Positions 45,652-54,639 of a stretch of 64,000 nucleotides of DNA are shown piece by piece. The stretch lies in NCBI RefSeq assembly GCF_021442325.1, contig NZ_CP087879.1, positions 2,108,001 through 2,172,000 on the forward strand, in the 5' to 3' direction. The stretch is from Agromyces marinus. Lineage in GTDB: Bacteria > Actinomycetota > Actinomycetes > Actinomycetales > Microbacteriaceae. The first letter of the stretch is position 1, and each line of letters starts with the position of its first letter. The notes beneath the pieces were generated by a model. That model saw nothing but the letters and a program-made list of their open reading frames with translations, was not told where the DNA came from and ran no database searches. Both the position numbers and the translations under genes were made by a program.

Positions 45652-46251
45652 CTAGAACGTCATCCGCTCGCCCCACGCGGAGCGCAGTCGCGAACGGGCG
45701 CGCGAGAGCGCGGCATCCGCCCCCGAACGGGATATGCCGAGCACCTGCGCGAGTTCCCCTCCATCGAGGCCCTCCCACGCGTGCAGGAGCAGGATGCGAC
45801 GATCCCGCTCGCCCACCGCGGCGAGCGCGCCGCGCAGCTCCTCGTCGAACAGGGCGCTGAGCTCCGGATCCTGGTCGACCCGGCCGCGCCCGTGCTCGGG
45901 GACCACCTCCACGGGAAGGTCGACGAGCTTGCGGCGATGGTTGGCGAGCACGAAGCCCGCGGTGCGGTACAGCCACGGCAGCACGGCCTCGCGCGGCACG
46001 TCGTCGCGACGCCGCCACGCGGTCGCGAACACGTCGGCGGCGAGGTCCTCGGCGTCCTGGCGCGGTCCGCGGCGCGCGAAGTACTTCACGAGCGCGGTCG
46101 CGTGCGAGCGCACGACGGCATCGAACCAGGCGGCGTCGGCGGCGGGCGCGGGCCTCGGGGCGTCGGCATCCTCGGGCTCGGGCATCGCGACCTCCGGGCG
46201 CGTCGGGTCGTCCTCGGCGGCGGCGGTGCTGGCGGTCGTCACACCATGCAT
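45652..46251 (-). CDS. RNA polymerase sigma factor, sigma-70/ECF family
   Basis: 199 residues. Region 2 spans about 36-105 (FDAVVRSHATALVKYFARRG, then DAEDLAADVFATAWRRRDDVP). Region 4 (about 145-195) has LLLHAWEGLDGGELAQVLGISRSGADAALSRARSRLR, a helix-turn-helix for -35 recognition. It directs polymerase to a small regulon. Start at the second ATG of a pair because upstream reading is proline/arginine-rich; a GTG three codons later is also possible. Followed by the probable anti-sigma gene. Confidence 0.87.
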   Translation of the reverse strand: MHGVTTASTAAAEDDPTRPEVAMPEPEDADAPRPAPAADAAWFDAVVRSHATALVKYFARRGPRQDAEDLAADVFATAWRRRDDVPREAVLPWLYRTAGFVLANHRRKLVDLPVEVVPEHGRGRVDQDPELSALFDEELRGALAAVGERDRRILLLHAWEGLDGGELAQVLGISRSGADAALSRARSRLRSAWGERMTF

Positions 46252-46499
46252 GTGTCGCCTCGAGCACGAGTCTTGCACGCGGCCGCGTCCGGGACGCCGC
46301 ACCCCTCCGTTCCGGCCCGACCCGGCCCGGCGCGGCCGGACCCGGACCCCGGCCCGGCCCGGCACCGTAGGATCCCCCCGTCGTCTTCGGCAACGACGCC
46401 TACGAGTTCGGCTGGGTCGATGACGTCAGGTGCGCGGATGCCGGCTCGAGCGCAGCGCCCACGACGAACGCGAGCGCCACCGGCACGCCGTGACCGATG
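46252..46499. other. Intergenic spacer between the sigma factor and GNAT genes
   Basis: 248 bases upstream of the sigma gene. It includes a CCCGGCCC-type GC-rich run near 46315-46365 and one GGATGCC heptamer. I see no convincing gene, terminator or autoregulatory ECF promoter. Confidence 0.5.
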
Positions 46500-47321
46500 T
46501 CACGGCCGTTCGCCGCTCCGATGCCGGACGTACGGGGTCGTGGTCGAGACCCTGACGAGGCCGGATCGTTCCAGGATAGGACGCGAGAACTCCGTCGAGT
46601 CGCTGTGGATGAACCGCGTGCCGCGGGCCAGGGCCGATCGCGCACGGGCCGCCGTCAGCGCACGGTAGATCCCCCGGCCCCGCCACGGCGCACGCGTGGC
46701 GCCGCCCCAGATGCCCGCGAACTCGGTTCCCGCGACGGGGTCGAGGCGCCCCGCGCTGACGATCTCGCCCTCGGCGGTCTCGGCGACCCACAGCTCCATG
46801 CCGTCATCGAGCTCCAGCCGCTGCATGAGGGGGCCGACCATCGACTCCGAGACGGGGTCTCCGAAGACCTCGTCCTGCATGGCGCACATCGCGCGCACGT
46901 CGCGCTCCTCCGTGACCCTGCGCAGCGCGATGCCGTCGGGCAGTGCGATGTCGACGGCGAGGAGGGCGGCCTCCCCGATCATGATCGACTCCGGCTCGCC
47001 CGGCGCGAATCCGTGCGAGACGAGCGCGGCGTGCAGCCCGGGCGCGACGTCGTGGCCGCGCGTCTTCCACTCGAAGCTCGCGACCTCCGGACGTGCCGCG
47101 TAGTACGCCACGGCATCCGCGACGAGCTGCTCGATGCGAGCGGCATCCGCCCCGCCGAGGTCGGCGTACGTGACGAATCCGCGCCCGCCGGCGAAGGTCA
47201 CGAGCAGGAGCGGCCCCAGGTGGTCGACGACGAGTGCGCCCGTCGTCTCGGCGTCGGCCCGGAGCTGGTCGTCGTACGCCTGCAGCAGGCTCGACCCGAT
47301 TGCTCGGCGGTCGGCGCTCAT
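46500..47321 (-). CDS. GNAT family N-acetyltransferase
   Basis: 273 residues. The C-terminal half (about 140-260) is the GNAT fold with the acetyl-CoA pyrophosphate loop WRGRGIYRALTAARARSA. The preceding strands are ELWVAETAEGEIVSAGRLDP. The N-terminal half (about 1-135) is a less typical domain, also possibly GNAT-like. Substrate unknown. Its ATG overlaps the stop of the upstream hydrolase gene by four bases, so the two are translated from one mRNA. Confidence 0.8.
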   Translation of the reverse strand: MSADRRAIGSSLLQAYDDQLRADAETTGALVVDHLGPLLLVTFAGGRGFVTYADLGGADAARIEQLVADAVAYYAARPEVASFEWKTRGHDVAPGLHAALVSHGFAPGEPESIMIGEAALLAVDIALPDGIALRRVTEERDVRAMCAMQDEVFGDPVSESMVGPLMQRLELDDGMELWVAETAEGEIVSAGRLDPVAGTEFAGIWGGATRAPWRGRGIYRALTAARARSALARGTRFIHSDSTEFSRPILERSGLVRVSTTTPYVRHRSGERP

Positions 47322-47896
47322 CGCGGCGCCGGGGATGCCAGGAACGCCGTCACCCGCTCCATCAGCAGCGCGGCCGCCTCGGGGTCGTACGCGTCGAGCG
47401 AGGAGTCGGCGAAGAGGTGCTGGTCTCCGGGGTAGACGAACAGCTCCGCGCCTGCAACGGTCCGGACGAGTTCTCGCGCGGCGGGCAGGTCCTCGTCGAA
47501 GAACTCGTCGCCCTCCTTGCCGTGAACCTGCACGGGCACGCCATCCGGCCACGCGTCCCCGAACTCCTCGACGGGGATGCAGGCCGACATGAGCAGGGCG
47601 CCACGCGCACCCGGCCGCGTCTGGGCGAGCCGCTGCGCGATCATCACGCCGAACGAGAACCCTGCGTAGACGAGTCCCTGGTCGAGTTCGGCCGCCGCGG
47701 CGGCGCCCCGCTCGCGGACCGCGTCGAACCCGGCATCGCGCACGAACGCGAGCCCCTCGTCGATGCTGCCGAAGGTACGACCGTCGAACAGGTCGGGCGT
47801 GTGCACGGTGTGGCCGCCCCGTCGCAGCTCGTCGGCGAAGGCGTGGACCCCGTCGGTCAACCCCTGGATGTGGTGGTACAGCAGCACGTCGGCCAT
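47318..47896 (-). CDS. Dienelactone hydrolase family protein
   Basis: 192 residues of the alpha/beta-hydrolase fold. The nucleophile elbow is YAGFSFGVMIAQRLA (G-F-S-F-G, serine in place of the cysteine of classical dienelactone hydrolase). The catalytic aspartate is likely in VHGKEGDEF and the histidine in PGDQHLFADSSL. The natural ester or lactone substrate is unknown. Start ATG after GGGAGGA; longer readings are spurious. First gene of a two-gene unit with the GNAT. Confidence 0.83.
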   Translation of the reverse strand: MADVLLYHHIQGLTDGVHAFADELRRGGHTVHTPDLFDGRTFGSIDEGLAFVRDAGFDAVRERGAAAAAELDQGLVYAGFSFGVMIAQRLAQTRPGARGALLMSACIPVEEFGDAWPDGVPVQVHGKEGDEFFDEDLPAARELVRTVAGAELFVYPGDQHLFADSSLDAYDPEAAALLMERVTAFLASPAPR

Positions 47897-48012
47897 GAGC
47901 AGTCCTCCCGGTGGTGGTGGAATCATCTCGAACGACCCATGAGGTCGGCAATGCCTCCGCACGTTTCAGCGTCCTCACAGTCCGCGCACAACATCACCGA
48001 ATCCGGCGGCGA

Positions 48013-48018
48013 TAGCGT
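48013..48018 (+). promoter_or_regulatory. Candidate -10 hexamer (TAGCGT) of the patatin gene
   Basis: TAGCGT, six bases, then the ATG at 48025, with no Shine-Dalgarno; probable leaderless start. Confidence 0.45.
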
Positions 48019-48024
48019 CGCACC

Positions 48025-48831
48025 ATGCAGACTCCCGGCGCGGCCACGATGAACGACGACCGCACGCTGGGACTCGCACTGAGCGGCGGCGCCGCATTCG
48101 GGGCGGCGCACGCGGGGGTGCTGCTCGAACTCGAGGCCCGCGGCATCCGCCCCGGACTCGCGGTCGGAACCAGCTCGGGCGCGATCGTCGCCGCGGCCTA
48201 CGCCGCCGGGTTCGGCGCGGAGGAGATCGAGCGCGCGGCGCGCGCCTTCCGCTGGCGCGACCTCGCCCGCTGGTCGTTTTCCCCGCGCATCGGCCTGCTC
48301 GACACGGGCGCGATCAGCGACGGCGTGCGTCGTGTGCTCGGCTTCGACCCACTCATCGAGGAACTCCCGCGCGGGTTCGGCGCCGTCGCCACCGACCTCG
48401 GCGCGCGTCGGGCGGTGACGATCGACCGCGGCCCGTTGAGCGACGCCCTCCGCGCGACGATCGCCGTGCCGGGGCTCCTTCCTCCCGTGCGCCGGGACGG
48501 CGCGTGGCTCGCCGACGGCGGCATGGTCGACAATGTGCCCGTCGACGCCGCGCGCGGACTCGGCGCCGAGCGCGTCATCGTCGTGCGCCTGCACGCCAAG
48601 TGGGAGAGCGTGCGGATGATGCGCACCGTGCGCCGCACCGCCGACCTCGTCGACGACCCGTCGGTCGTGCTGATCCAGCCCGAGATGGAGCGGATGGCGC
48701 AGTGGCGCATGGTCGACGCACCGCGCCTCATCGCCGAGGGCCGCCGCGCCGCGGCCGCGGCGCTCGACGCCGCCGATGCACGTCAGACGTTGAAGCGGAA
48801 CTCCACCACGTCGCCGTCCTGCATGACGTAG
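48025..48831 (+). CDS. Patatin-like phospholipase family protein
   Basis: 268 residues. The patatin motifs are complete: oxyanion-hole SGGAAFGAAHAGVL, nucleophile VGTSSGAIVAA (G-T-S-S-G) and the catalytic aspartate in LADGGMVDNVPV. This is a cytoplasmic Ser-Asp dyad lipid acyl hydrolase; substrate unknown. The last 49 bases overlap antisense with the end of ychF, so the C-terminal tail [15 protein letters not shown] may be incidental. Translation could also begin at the internal MNDDRTLGLAL. Confidence 0.85.
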   Translation: MQTPGAATMNDDRTLGLALSGGAAFGAAHAGVLLELEARGIRPGLAVGTSSGAIVAAAYAAGFGAEEIERAARAFRWRDLARWSFSPRIGLLDTGAISDGVRRVLGFDPLIEELPRGFGAVATDLGARRAVTIDRGPLSDALRATIAVPGLLPPVRRDGAWLADGGMVDNVPVDAARGLGAERVIVVRLHAKWESVRMMRTVRRTADLVDDPSVVLIQPEMERMAQWRMVDAPRLIAEGRRAAAAALDAADARQTLKRNSTTSPSCMT

Positions 48832-49856
48832 TCCTTGCCCTCCATGCGCGCCTTGCCCTTGGCTCGCGCCTCGGCGACCGAGCCCGTCTCGACGAGGTCG
48901 TCGAACGAGATGACCTCGGCCTTGATGAAGCCCTTCTCGAAGTCGGTGTGGATGACCCCGGCCGCCTGCGGGGCCTTCGAGCCCTTGCGGATGGTCCAGG
49001 CGCGCGACTCCTTGGGGCCCGCGGTCAGGTAGGTCTGCAGGCCGAGCGTGTCGAAGCCGATGCGCGCGAGCTGGTCGAGGCCGGACTCGTCCTGTCCCGT
49101 CGAGGCGAGCAGCTCCGCGGCGTCCTCCGGGTCGAGGTCGATGAGCTCCGACTCGATCTTGGCGTCGAGGAAGACCGCTTCGGCGGGTGCGACCAGGGCG
49201 GCGAGCTCGGCCTTCTTCGCGGCATCCGTCAGCACCGCCTCGTCGACGTTGAAGACGTAGATGAAGGGCTTCGCGGTCAGCAGTCCGAGCTCGGCGATGG
49301 GCGCGATGTCGACCTTCGAGGCCGACAGCGGGGTGCCCTTCTGCAGCTCCTCCTGCGCCTCCTTCGCGGCGGCGAGCACCGACGGGTCGAGCTTCCTGCC
49401 CTTGACCTCCTTCTCGTAGCGCGTGATGGCGCGCTCGAGCGTCTCGAGGTCGGCGAGGATCAGCTCGGCGTTGATCGTCTCCATGTCGTTCTTCGGGTCG
49501 ACCCGGCCGTCGACGTGCACGACGTCGGAGTCCTCGAAGCCGCGCACGACCTGCGCGATCGCGTCGGCCTCGCGGATGTTGGCGAGGAACTTGTTGCCGA
49601 GCCCTTCGCCCTCGGAGGCGCCCTTGACGATGCCGGCGATGTCGACGAACGACACGGCCGCGGGCAGGATGCGCTCCGAACCGAAGATTCCGGCGAGCGT
49701 CGCGAGCCGCGGGTCGGGCAGGTTCACCACGCCGACGTTCGGCTCGATCGTCGCGAACGGGTAGTTCGCGGCGAGCACGGTGTTCTTGGTCAGCGCGTTG
49801 AAGAGGGTCGACTTGCCGACGTTGGGGAGGCCGACGATTCCGATGGTGAGTGCCAC
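48783..49856 (-). CDS. ychF: Redox-regulated ATPase/GTPase YchF
   Basis: 357 residues, the conserved YchF length. G1 is [18 protein letters not shown], followed by [29 protein letters not shown] as the altered G4 (NxxE) that gives ATP preference, and the C-terminal TGS domain ([16 protein letters not shown] ... [11 protein letters not shown]). It is a ribosome-associated P-loop NTPase of the Obg family linked to oxidative stress and translation quality. Convergent with the patatin gene. Confidence 0.96.
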   Translation of the reverse strand: MALTIGIVGLPNVGKSTLFNALTKNTVLAANYPFATIEPNVGVVNLPDPRLATLAGIFGSERILPAAVSFVDIAGIVKGASEGEGLGNKFLANIREADAIAQVVRGFEDSDVVHVDGRVDPKNDMETINAELILADLETLERAITRYEKEVKGRKLDPSVLAAAKEAQEELQKGTPLSASKVDIAPIAELGLLTAKPFIYVFNVDEAVLTDAAKKAELAALVAPAEAVFLDAKIESELIDLDPEDAAELLASTGQDESGLDQLARIGFDTLGLQTYLTAGPKESRAWTIRKGSKAPQAAGVIHTDFEKGFIKAEVISFDDLVETGSVAEARAKGKARMEGKDYVMQDGDVVEFRFNV

Positions 49857-50023
49857 GGGCGTCCATCGTACAAGGCGCTTCCTGAGTGGCGGATGCCGCG
49901 CTCAGTGCCGGCCCTGAAATCCGCTCGGATCGCTGGCCGCCCGGGTACCGCGACCGTATGCTCCGAACCAGAGCATCACTCAGGTATCGCGTCTGGAGTT
50001 CTGCGTCGGGGGAAGGACCGGAC
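49857..50023. promoter_or_regulatory. Control region of the CHAT/caspase cluster with inverted repeat
   Basis: 167 bases between divergent ychF and the CHAT gene. ATGCTC (49958-49963) and GAGCAT (49971-49976) form an inverted repeat with a seven-base centre, 48 bases before the CHAT ATG. GGGGAAGGAC is the Shine-Dalgarno. No confident -10. Confidence 0.4.
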
Positions 50024-52222
50024 ATGGACGTCACGGTGGTCGATGCGGGGGCCGGTCCGGCGACGCGGGTGCCCGCAGGCGAAGCGGATGCCGCGGCCGC
50101 GGCCTCGATCGACGGCGCCGGGTTCCTCGGCTGCTGGCGCTTCGCCACGGCCCCGCCCGACGCGCCGACGCGCGTGGTCGAGATCCGGTTCGGGGCGACC
50201 GTGGACCTCGACCTCGGGCTCGTCGGGGTGTGGCTGCTCGGCACGGCCGGGCCGGGCATCGTCCCGGTGCTCGAGATCGCCCGCACCGACGACGCCGGAC
50301 GGCTCGGTCGCACGGTGCGGCTGCACCTGCCCGCAGAGATCGAGGTGCTCGCGCTCCTGCGCTTCGACTCGGCGCGAGCGCTCGAACGCGCGTGGGAACG
50401 ACTGCCGGGCAGCCTCGGACTCGGAGCTGCACCGGAAGCGGCACCGGAACCGCCCGCTCCGCCGGTCGTCCCCCCTGCGGGCACGCCTCCCGTGATGCGC
50501 GGCGCCGAACGCGCCCGGCGAGCCGGGCCCGTCTTCGGGATCGACGAACCCGAGCCCGACGCCGCCGCGGCGCCCCCCGCTGACGGCGCGGACCACGAGG
50601 AGGCCGAACGCGCCGAACGCGCCGAACCGGCCGAACCGGCCGCCGAGCCCCGCCGGGTGCGCGCGCACCTGCACGGCGAGATGCCCGAGACCGTCATCGT
50701 CGACGAGCCGTTCCCCGTGCGGTTCTCGCTCTCGCTCGGGCCCATCGCCACCGCACCGGGCTTCACCCACGCGACCACCACCGCCGTCGTCGACCGCTCC
50801 CGGCAGGTGAGCGTCACCATCGTGCCGCGCGAGTTCCGCATGGACCCGGGCCGGCCGCGCACGGTCCGCCTCGACCTGCCCGAGTCCGACGACGACGTCG
50901 AGCGGCACGAGTTCACGCTCGTCGCGCCGGCGCCCGGCACGGGCGAGGTCGTGCTCATCGTGCGGCAGGGGGCCGACCTGCCGCTCGCGACGCTCCGACT
51001 GACCGCCGAGGCGATCGCCCCGCCGGTCGGCGGCGCGGAGCGGGACGCGAACGCCGAACGCGGCGCGTCGGCGCGTCGCGTCGCCGCCGCGGTGACCGAC
51101 CCCGACCCCGACCTGCTCGCGCTGCCGACCATCCGCATCGATGAGGAGTTCGTCGACGGCGACTCGCTGCTCTCGATCCGTGCGACCGTCGGCGGGGCAT
51201 CCGCTTCGGGCACCTCGCCCCTGACGGGCAAGGCCGCCTACATCGCGCGCCTCTACCGCAGGATCGACGGCATCCGCGCGAACATCCGCGGCATCCAGGA
51301 CACCGGGCGACGGGCCGCGACCGCCGAGCGCGAACTCGGCCGGCTCGGCCGATCCGTCGCGACCGACCTCCTCCCGGCCGACGTGCTCGACCTGCTCTGG
51401 CGGCACCGCGACGAGCTCGACGGGCTCATGGTGCAGACGACGGGCGAGGTCGACATCCCCTGGGAGATCGTCCAACTCGTGCCTCCCCTCGGCCATGTCG
51501 CCGAGGACGGCGAAGGCCGGTTCCTCAGCCGCTTCGGCCTGACCCGCTGGGTGTACGGCACCGCGCACCCGACCGACCTGCCCGTCCGCACGGCGCACGC
51601 GCACGTCATCTGCCCCGCCTACAAGGTCGAGAAGTTCCGGCTCCAGGCGACCGCCGAGGAACGCGACCTGCTCGAGTCCCGGCTCCAGGCGAGCCTGATC
51701 AGCCCGGACGACGCGACCGCGGTCCGCACGCTCCTGACGAACGAGTACGACCTGCTCCACTTCGCCGGGCACGGGCACTGGGCGCAGAGCGATCCGCCCA
51801 CCCAGGAACTCGTGCTCTCGGAGTTCGACGACGAGCACCCGGGGCCCGACTGGCGCTACTCCGACGGCGACCTCCGCACCGACGTGCCCGACCGCGGCAC
51901 GATCCCCGAGGACGCGGGCGGGCCGATCGTGTTCCTGAACGCCTGCGACCTCGGGCGGCTGCCGTCCGGCGAACGCTCGCTCGGCGGGTTCCCCGAGGCG
52001 TTCCTGCGGCGCGGCGCCGCCGCGTTCATCGGCTGCTCGTGGTCCGTCGGCGACGACGCCGCCGGCAGCTTCGTCCGCGCGTTCTACGTCGCCCTCGTGA
52101 AGGGCGCGACCCTCGCCGAGGCCACGAGGGGCGCACGGCGCGCCGCGGCATCCGCCGCCGACCTCTCCGACCTCGCCTTCGCCGTCTACGCGCACCCGCG
52201 CGCTCGAATGCACCTGATCTGA
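50024..52222 (+). CDS. CHAT domain protein (caspase-like cysteine protease)
   Basis: 732 residues, ATG after GGGGAAGGAC. Three parts: an N-terminal beta-rich domain (about 20-125), an Ala/Pro/Glu-rich linker (about 135-210), and a beta-sandwich-like domain (about 215-340). The CHAT protease follows (about 370-732), starting PTIRIDEEFVDGDS. The catalytic dyad is present: histidine in LLHFAGHGHW (H583) and cysteine in IVFLNACDLG (C641), followed by AAAFIGCSWSVGDDAAGSF. CHAT proteases act in separase-like processing and in some immune systems such as TPR-CHAT. First gene of a three-gene cluster. Target unknown. Confidence 0.87.
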   Translation: MDVTVVDAGAGPATRVPAGEADAAAAASIDGAGFLGCWRFATAPPDAPTRVVEIRFGATVDLDLGLVGVWLLGTAGPGIVPVLEIARTDDAGRLGRTVRLHLPAEIEVLALLRFDSARALERAWERLPGSLGLGAAPEAAPEPPAPPVVPPAGTPPVMRGAERARRAGPVFGIDEPEPDAAAAPPADGADHEEAERAERAEPAEPAAEPRRVRAHLHGEMPETVIVDEPFPVRFSLSLGPIATAPGFTHATTTAVVDRSRQVSVTIVPREFRMDPGRPRTVRLDLPESDDDVERHEFTLVAPAPGTGEVVLIVRQGADLPLATLRLTAEAIAPPVGGAERDANAERGASARRVAAAVTDPDPDLLALPTIRIDEEFVDGDSLLSIRATVGGASASGTSPLTGKAAYIARLYRRIDGIRANIRGIQDTGRRAATAERELGRLGRSVATDLLPADVLDLLWRHRDELDGLMVQTTGEVDIPWEIVQLVPPLGHVAEDGEGRFLSRFGLTRWVYGTAHPTDLPVRTAHAHVICPAYKVEKFRLQATAEERDLLESRLQASLISPDDATAVRTLLTNEYDLLHFAGHGHWAQSDPPTQELVLSEFDDEHPGPDWRYSDGDLRTDVPDRGTIPEDAGGPIVFLNACDLGRLPSGERSLGGFPEAFLRRGAAAFIGCSWSVGDDAAGSFVRAFYVALVKGATLAEATRGARRAAASAADLSDLAFAVYAHPRARMHLI

Positions 52223-52264
52223 ACCGCCACCGGCCCCAGCGGCCCACGAGGAAGGAACCACGCC

Positions 52265-54499
52265 ATGGTCACGACGAGGCCGCCCGGCCCGAGCACCGAA
52301 CTGCTCTCGAGCACCGCCCGCGCCGCGGGCCACACCTTCACGACCGCGGAACTGGCAGCCCTGCGGCCGCACGTCGTCCTGCTGACCGACGGAGCGCTCT
52401 CCACCGACCAGGTCGACGCGCCGGCGACCCTCGACGCGTTCACCTCGACCGCGGCCGACGTCGAGGCGATCTTCAGCACCCACCTGCCCGCGTTCATCGA
52501 GCAGCACCGGCCCGGCCCGGTGCCGATCATGGTCTACGCGCACGGCGGGCTGGTCGATCGCGCCGCCGGATTCGAGATCGCACTGCAGCAGGTTGACTGG
52601 TGGAAGGCCAACGGCGTCTACCCGATCCACGTCGTCTGGCAGACCGCGTTCGGCACGGCGCTGTGGGATGCGCTCGCCCGATGGTCGTCCGGACGGCGCG
52701 GCTGGGTCGACGAGGCGTGGGACGGCTTCCTCGAGACCGCCGCGAGGCTCTTCGGCGGCGGGGCGATCTGGAACGACATGAAACTCGACGCCGCCGCGGC
52801 ATCCGTCGACGGCGGCGGCGGGGCGAAGCTCGCCGACGAACTGGCCGCGTTCACGACCGCGCCCGCGAACCGCGATCGGGTCACGGTCAGCGCCGTCGGG
52901 CACAGCGCGGGATCGATCTTCCACGCCCACTTCGTTCCGCGCGCGCTCGCCGCGGGCGTGCCCGCGTTCGAGCACGTCGACCTGCTCGCGCCTGCCGTGC
53001 GCATCGACACCTTCCGGAAGCTGCTCGTGCCGAAGGTCGAGGACGGCACCGTCCGCAACCTCGCGGTGTTCCAGATGGACGACCGGACCGAGCGCGACGA
53101 CGACTGCAAGGTCTACCGCAAGTCGCTGCTGTACCTGGTCTCGGCATCGTTCGAACCGCGCAGGGACACGCCGATCCTCGGCATGGAGAAGCACCTGCGC
53201 GCCGACCCCGCCTGCGGGCGGCTGTTCACCGCGGCCGGCGCGACCTGCGACCTCGTGATCGCCCCGCGCGACACGCGGCGGCCGAAGGCGAGCGGATCGA
53301 GAACGCACGGCGGCTTCGACGACGACGCCGCGACGATGGAGAGCGTGGCGATGCGCATCGCGGGGCTCGCCGAACGCGACCTGACGCGCTTCCCGTCGGG
53401 CGCCCGCGAACGCTCGCTCGCACCGTGGTCCGTCGAGATCCCCGCGGCCACGGCCGCGGAGGCCGCCTCGCGCGACGCGACGACCGGCGTCGGCACGAAC
53501 CGCCGCCTCGCCCTCTGCATCGGCATCGACGCGTACCCGGGCGACGACCGGCTCGCCGGGTGCGTGGCCGACGCGAACGCGTGGGCTGCCGCGTTCCGCG
53601 AGCAGGGCTTCGACGTCCGGCAGTTGACGGATGCCGCGGCCACGCGCGACGCGATGCTGGCGGCCATGCTCGACCTCGTGGCCGGATCGTCGCCGGGCGA
53701 CGTGCTCGCGGTGCAGTACTCGGGGCACGGCACGTTCGTGGACGACCTCGACGGAGACGAGGACGACGGCGACTCGGCCAAGGACGAGGCGCTCTGCCCG
53801 GTCGACTTCCGCGGCACGGGCCGGCTCGTGATCGACGACGACCTCGCCCGGATCTGGGACGTCATCCCCGAGGGCGTGAGCCTCACCGCGATATTCGACA
53901 GCTGCCACTCGGGTTCGGCGAACCGGGCGCCCGACGCCTCGCCCCCGCCGACCCCCGGCAGCCGTGCGCGCTGGCGTCGCCTGACGGAGCGGGACGAGCG
54001 CGCGTACCGCGCCGACCGGGGCGCGCCCGAGGCGGACGAGGCCGAGCCGGTGCGCTCGGGTGCCGCCGCCGCGGTGGCGGCATCCGAATCCGAACCGGTG
54101 CAGGGCGGGCGCCCGGAGGGCCCGCGCCGCGAGGTGCTGCTGAGCGCGTGCCGTGCCGGCGAGGTCGCGTGGGAGACGAACGGGCAGGGCGACTTCACGA
54201 GCCGCGCGATCCCGCTGTTCGCGTCGAGCGTGGGCGCGGTGTCGAACCGGGCGTTCGTCGACGAGGTGGTGCGGGTGTTCGGCCCGAACCGGCGCCAGAC
54301 GCCCGAGTTCCACGGCGACGAGGTGCTCGGCGGCCGGGCACTGCTCTCGCCGGCGAACGGGCCGACGCCGCCTCCGCCGCCAGACGCCCCGGACGGGCCG
54401 GACGGCTCGTCGCCCGCGCGCGGCGCGGACCGTCGCGCGGCCGCGATCGTGTCGATCCTGCGCGCGACCGCCGACCTGCTCGAGGAGCGCGGGGACTGA
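52265..54499 (+). CDS. Alpha/beta-hydrolase fused to a caspase family (C14) protease
   Basis: 744 residues, 42 bases after the CHAT gene with GAGGAAGGA upstream. The N-terminal half (about 1-400) looks like a serine hydrolase: PIMVYAHGGL then VSAVGHSAGSIFHAHF, a G-H-S-A-G elbow with S214. The C-terminal half (about 415-744) is a metacaspase/C14 domain: LALCIGIDAYPGDDRLAGCV, catalytic histidine in QYSGHGT (H488), cysteine in IFDSCHSGS (C547) and later EVLLSACRAGEVAWE. An acidic loop (DGDEDDGDSAKDE) could bind calcium. Autoproteolysis could release the hydrolase; that is inference. Confidence 0.85.
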   Translation: MVTTRPPGPSTELLSSTARAAGHTFTTAELAALRPHVVLLTDGALSTDQVDAPATLDAFTSTAADVEAIFSTHLPAFIEQHRPGPVPIMVYAHGGLVDRAAGFEIALQQVDWWKANGVYPIHVVWQTAFGTALWDALARWSSGRRGWVDEAWDGFLETAARLFGGGAIWNDMKLDAAAASVDGGGGAKLADELAAFTTAPANRDRVTVSAVGHSAGSIFHAHFVPRALAAGVPAFEHVDLLAPAVRIDTFRKLLVPKVEDGTVRNLAVFQMDDRTERDDDCKVYRKSLLYLVSASFEPRRDTPILGMEKHLRADPACGRLFTAAGATCDLVIAPRDTRRPKASGSRTHGGFDDDAATMESVAMRIAGLAERDLTRFPSGARERSLAPWSVEIPAATAAEAASRDATTGVGTNRRLALCIGIDAYPGDDRLAGCVADANAWAAAFREQGFDVRQLTDAAATRDAMLAAMLDLVAGSSPGDVLAVQYSGHGTFVDDLDGDEDDGDSAKDEALCPVDFRGTGRLVIDDDLARIWDVIPEGVSLTAIFDSCHSGSANRAPDASPPPTPGSRARWRRLTERDERAYRADRGAPEADEAEPVRSGAAAAVAASESEPVQGGRPEGPRREVLLSACRAGEVAWETNGQGDFTSRAIPLFASSVGAVSNRAFVDEVVRVFGPNRRQTPEFHGDEVLGGRALLSPANGPTPPPPPDAPDGPDGSSPARGADRRAAAIVSILRATADLLEERGD

Positions 54500-54507
54500 C
54501 CCTCCGT

Positions 54508-54543
54508 CGCGGCCGCATCGGGGTCCACCCTGAGGCGGCCGCG
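54508..54543 (+). terminator. Hairpin between the caspase gene and the degenerate CHAT gene
   Basis: CGCGGCCGC (54508-54516) and GCGGCCGCG (54535-54543), perfect nine-bp arms around 18 bases. A -10-like TAGCGT follows near 54557-54562, so the third gene may have its own promoter. Confidence 0.5.
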
Positions 54544-54639
54544 ACCTCGTCGCACTAGCGTCGGTGCGGGCGCACCCGTCGAGGTCGCCCGTTCCCGGCC
54601 GCCCCACGCGAGCGGCCAGCGTCGTCGAGAGGGGTTCGG

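Noticed and set aside
46380..46499. Possible small plus-strand gene or remnant (FGNDAYEFGWVDD...)
   Set aside because: No start with a ribosome-binding site and the reading stops quickly; no recognisable family.
49976..54607. Very long open frame on the minus strand (over 1500 residues) under the CHAT/caspase cluster
   Set aside because: It is an antisense shadow caused by high GC: Arg/Gly/Val-rich, no family motif, and it covers three plus-strand genes with clear catalytic signatures.
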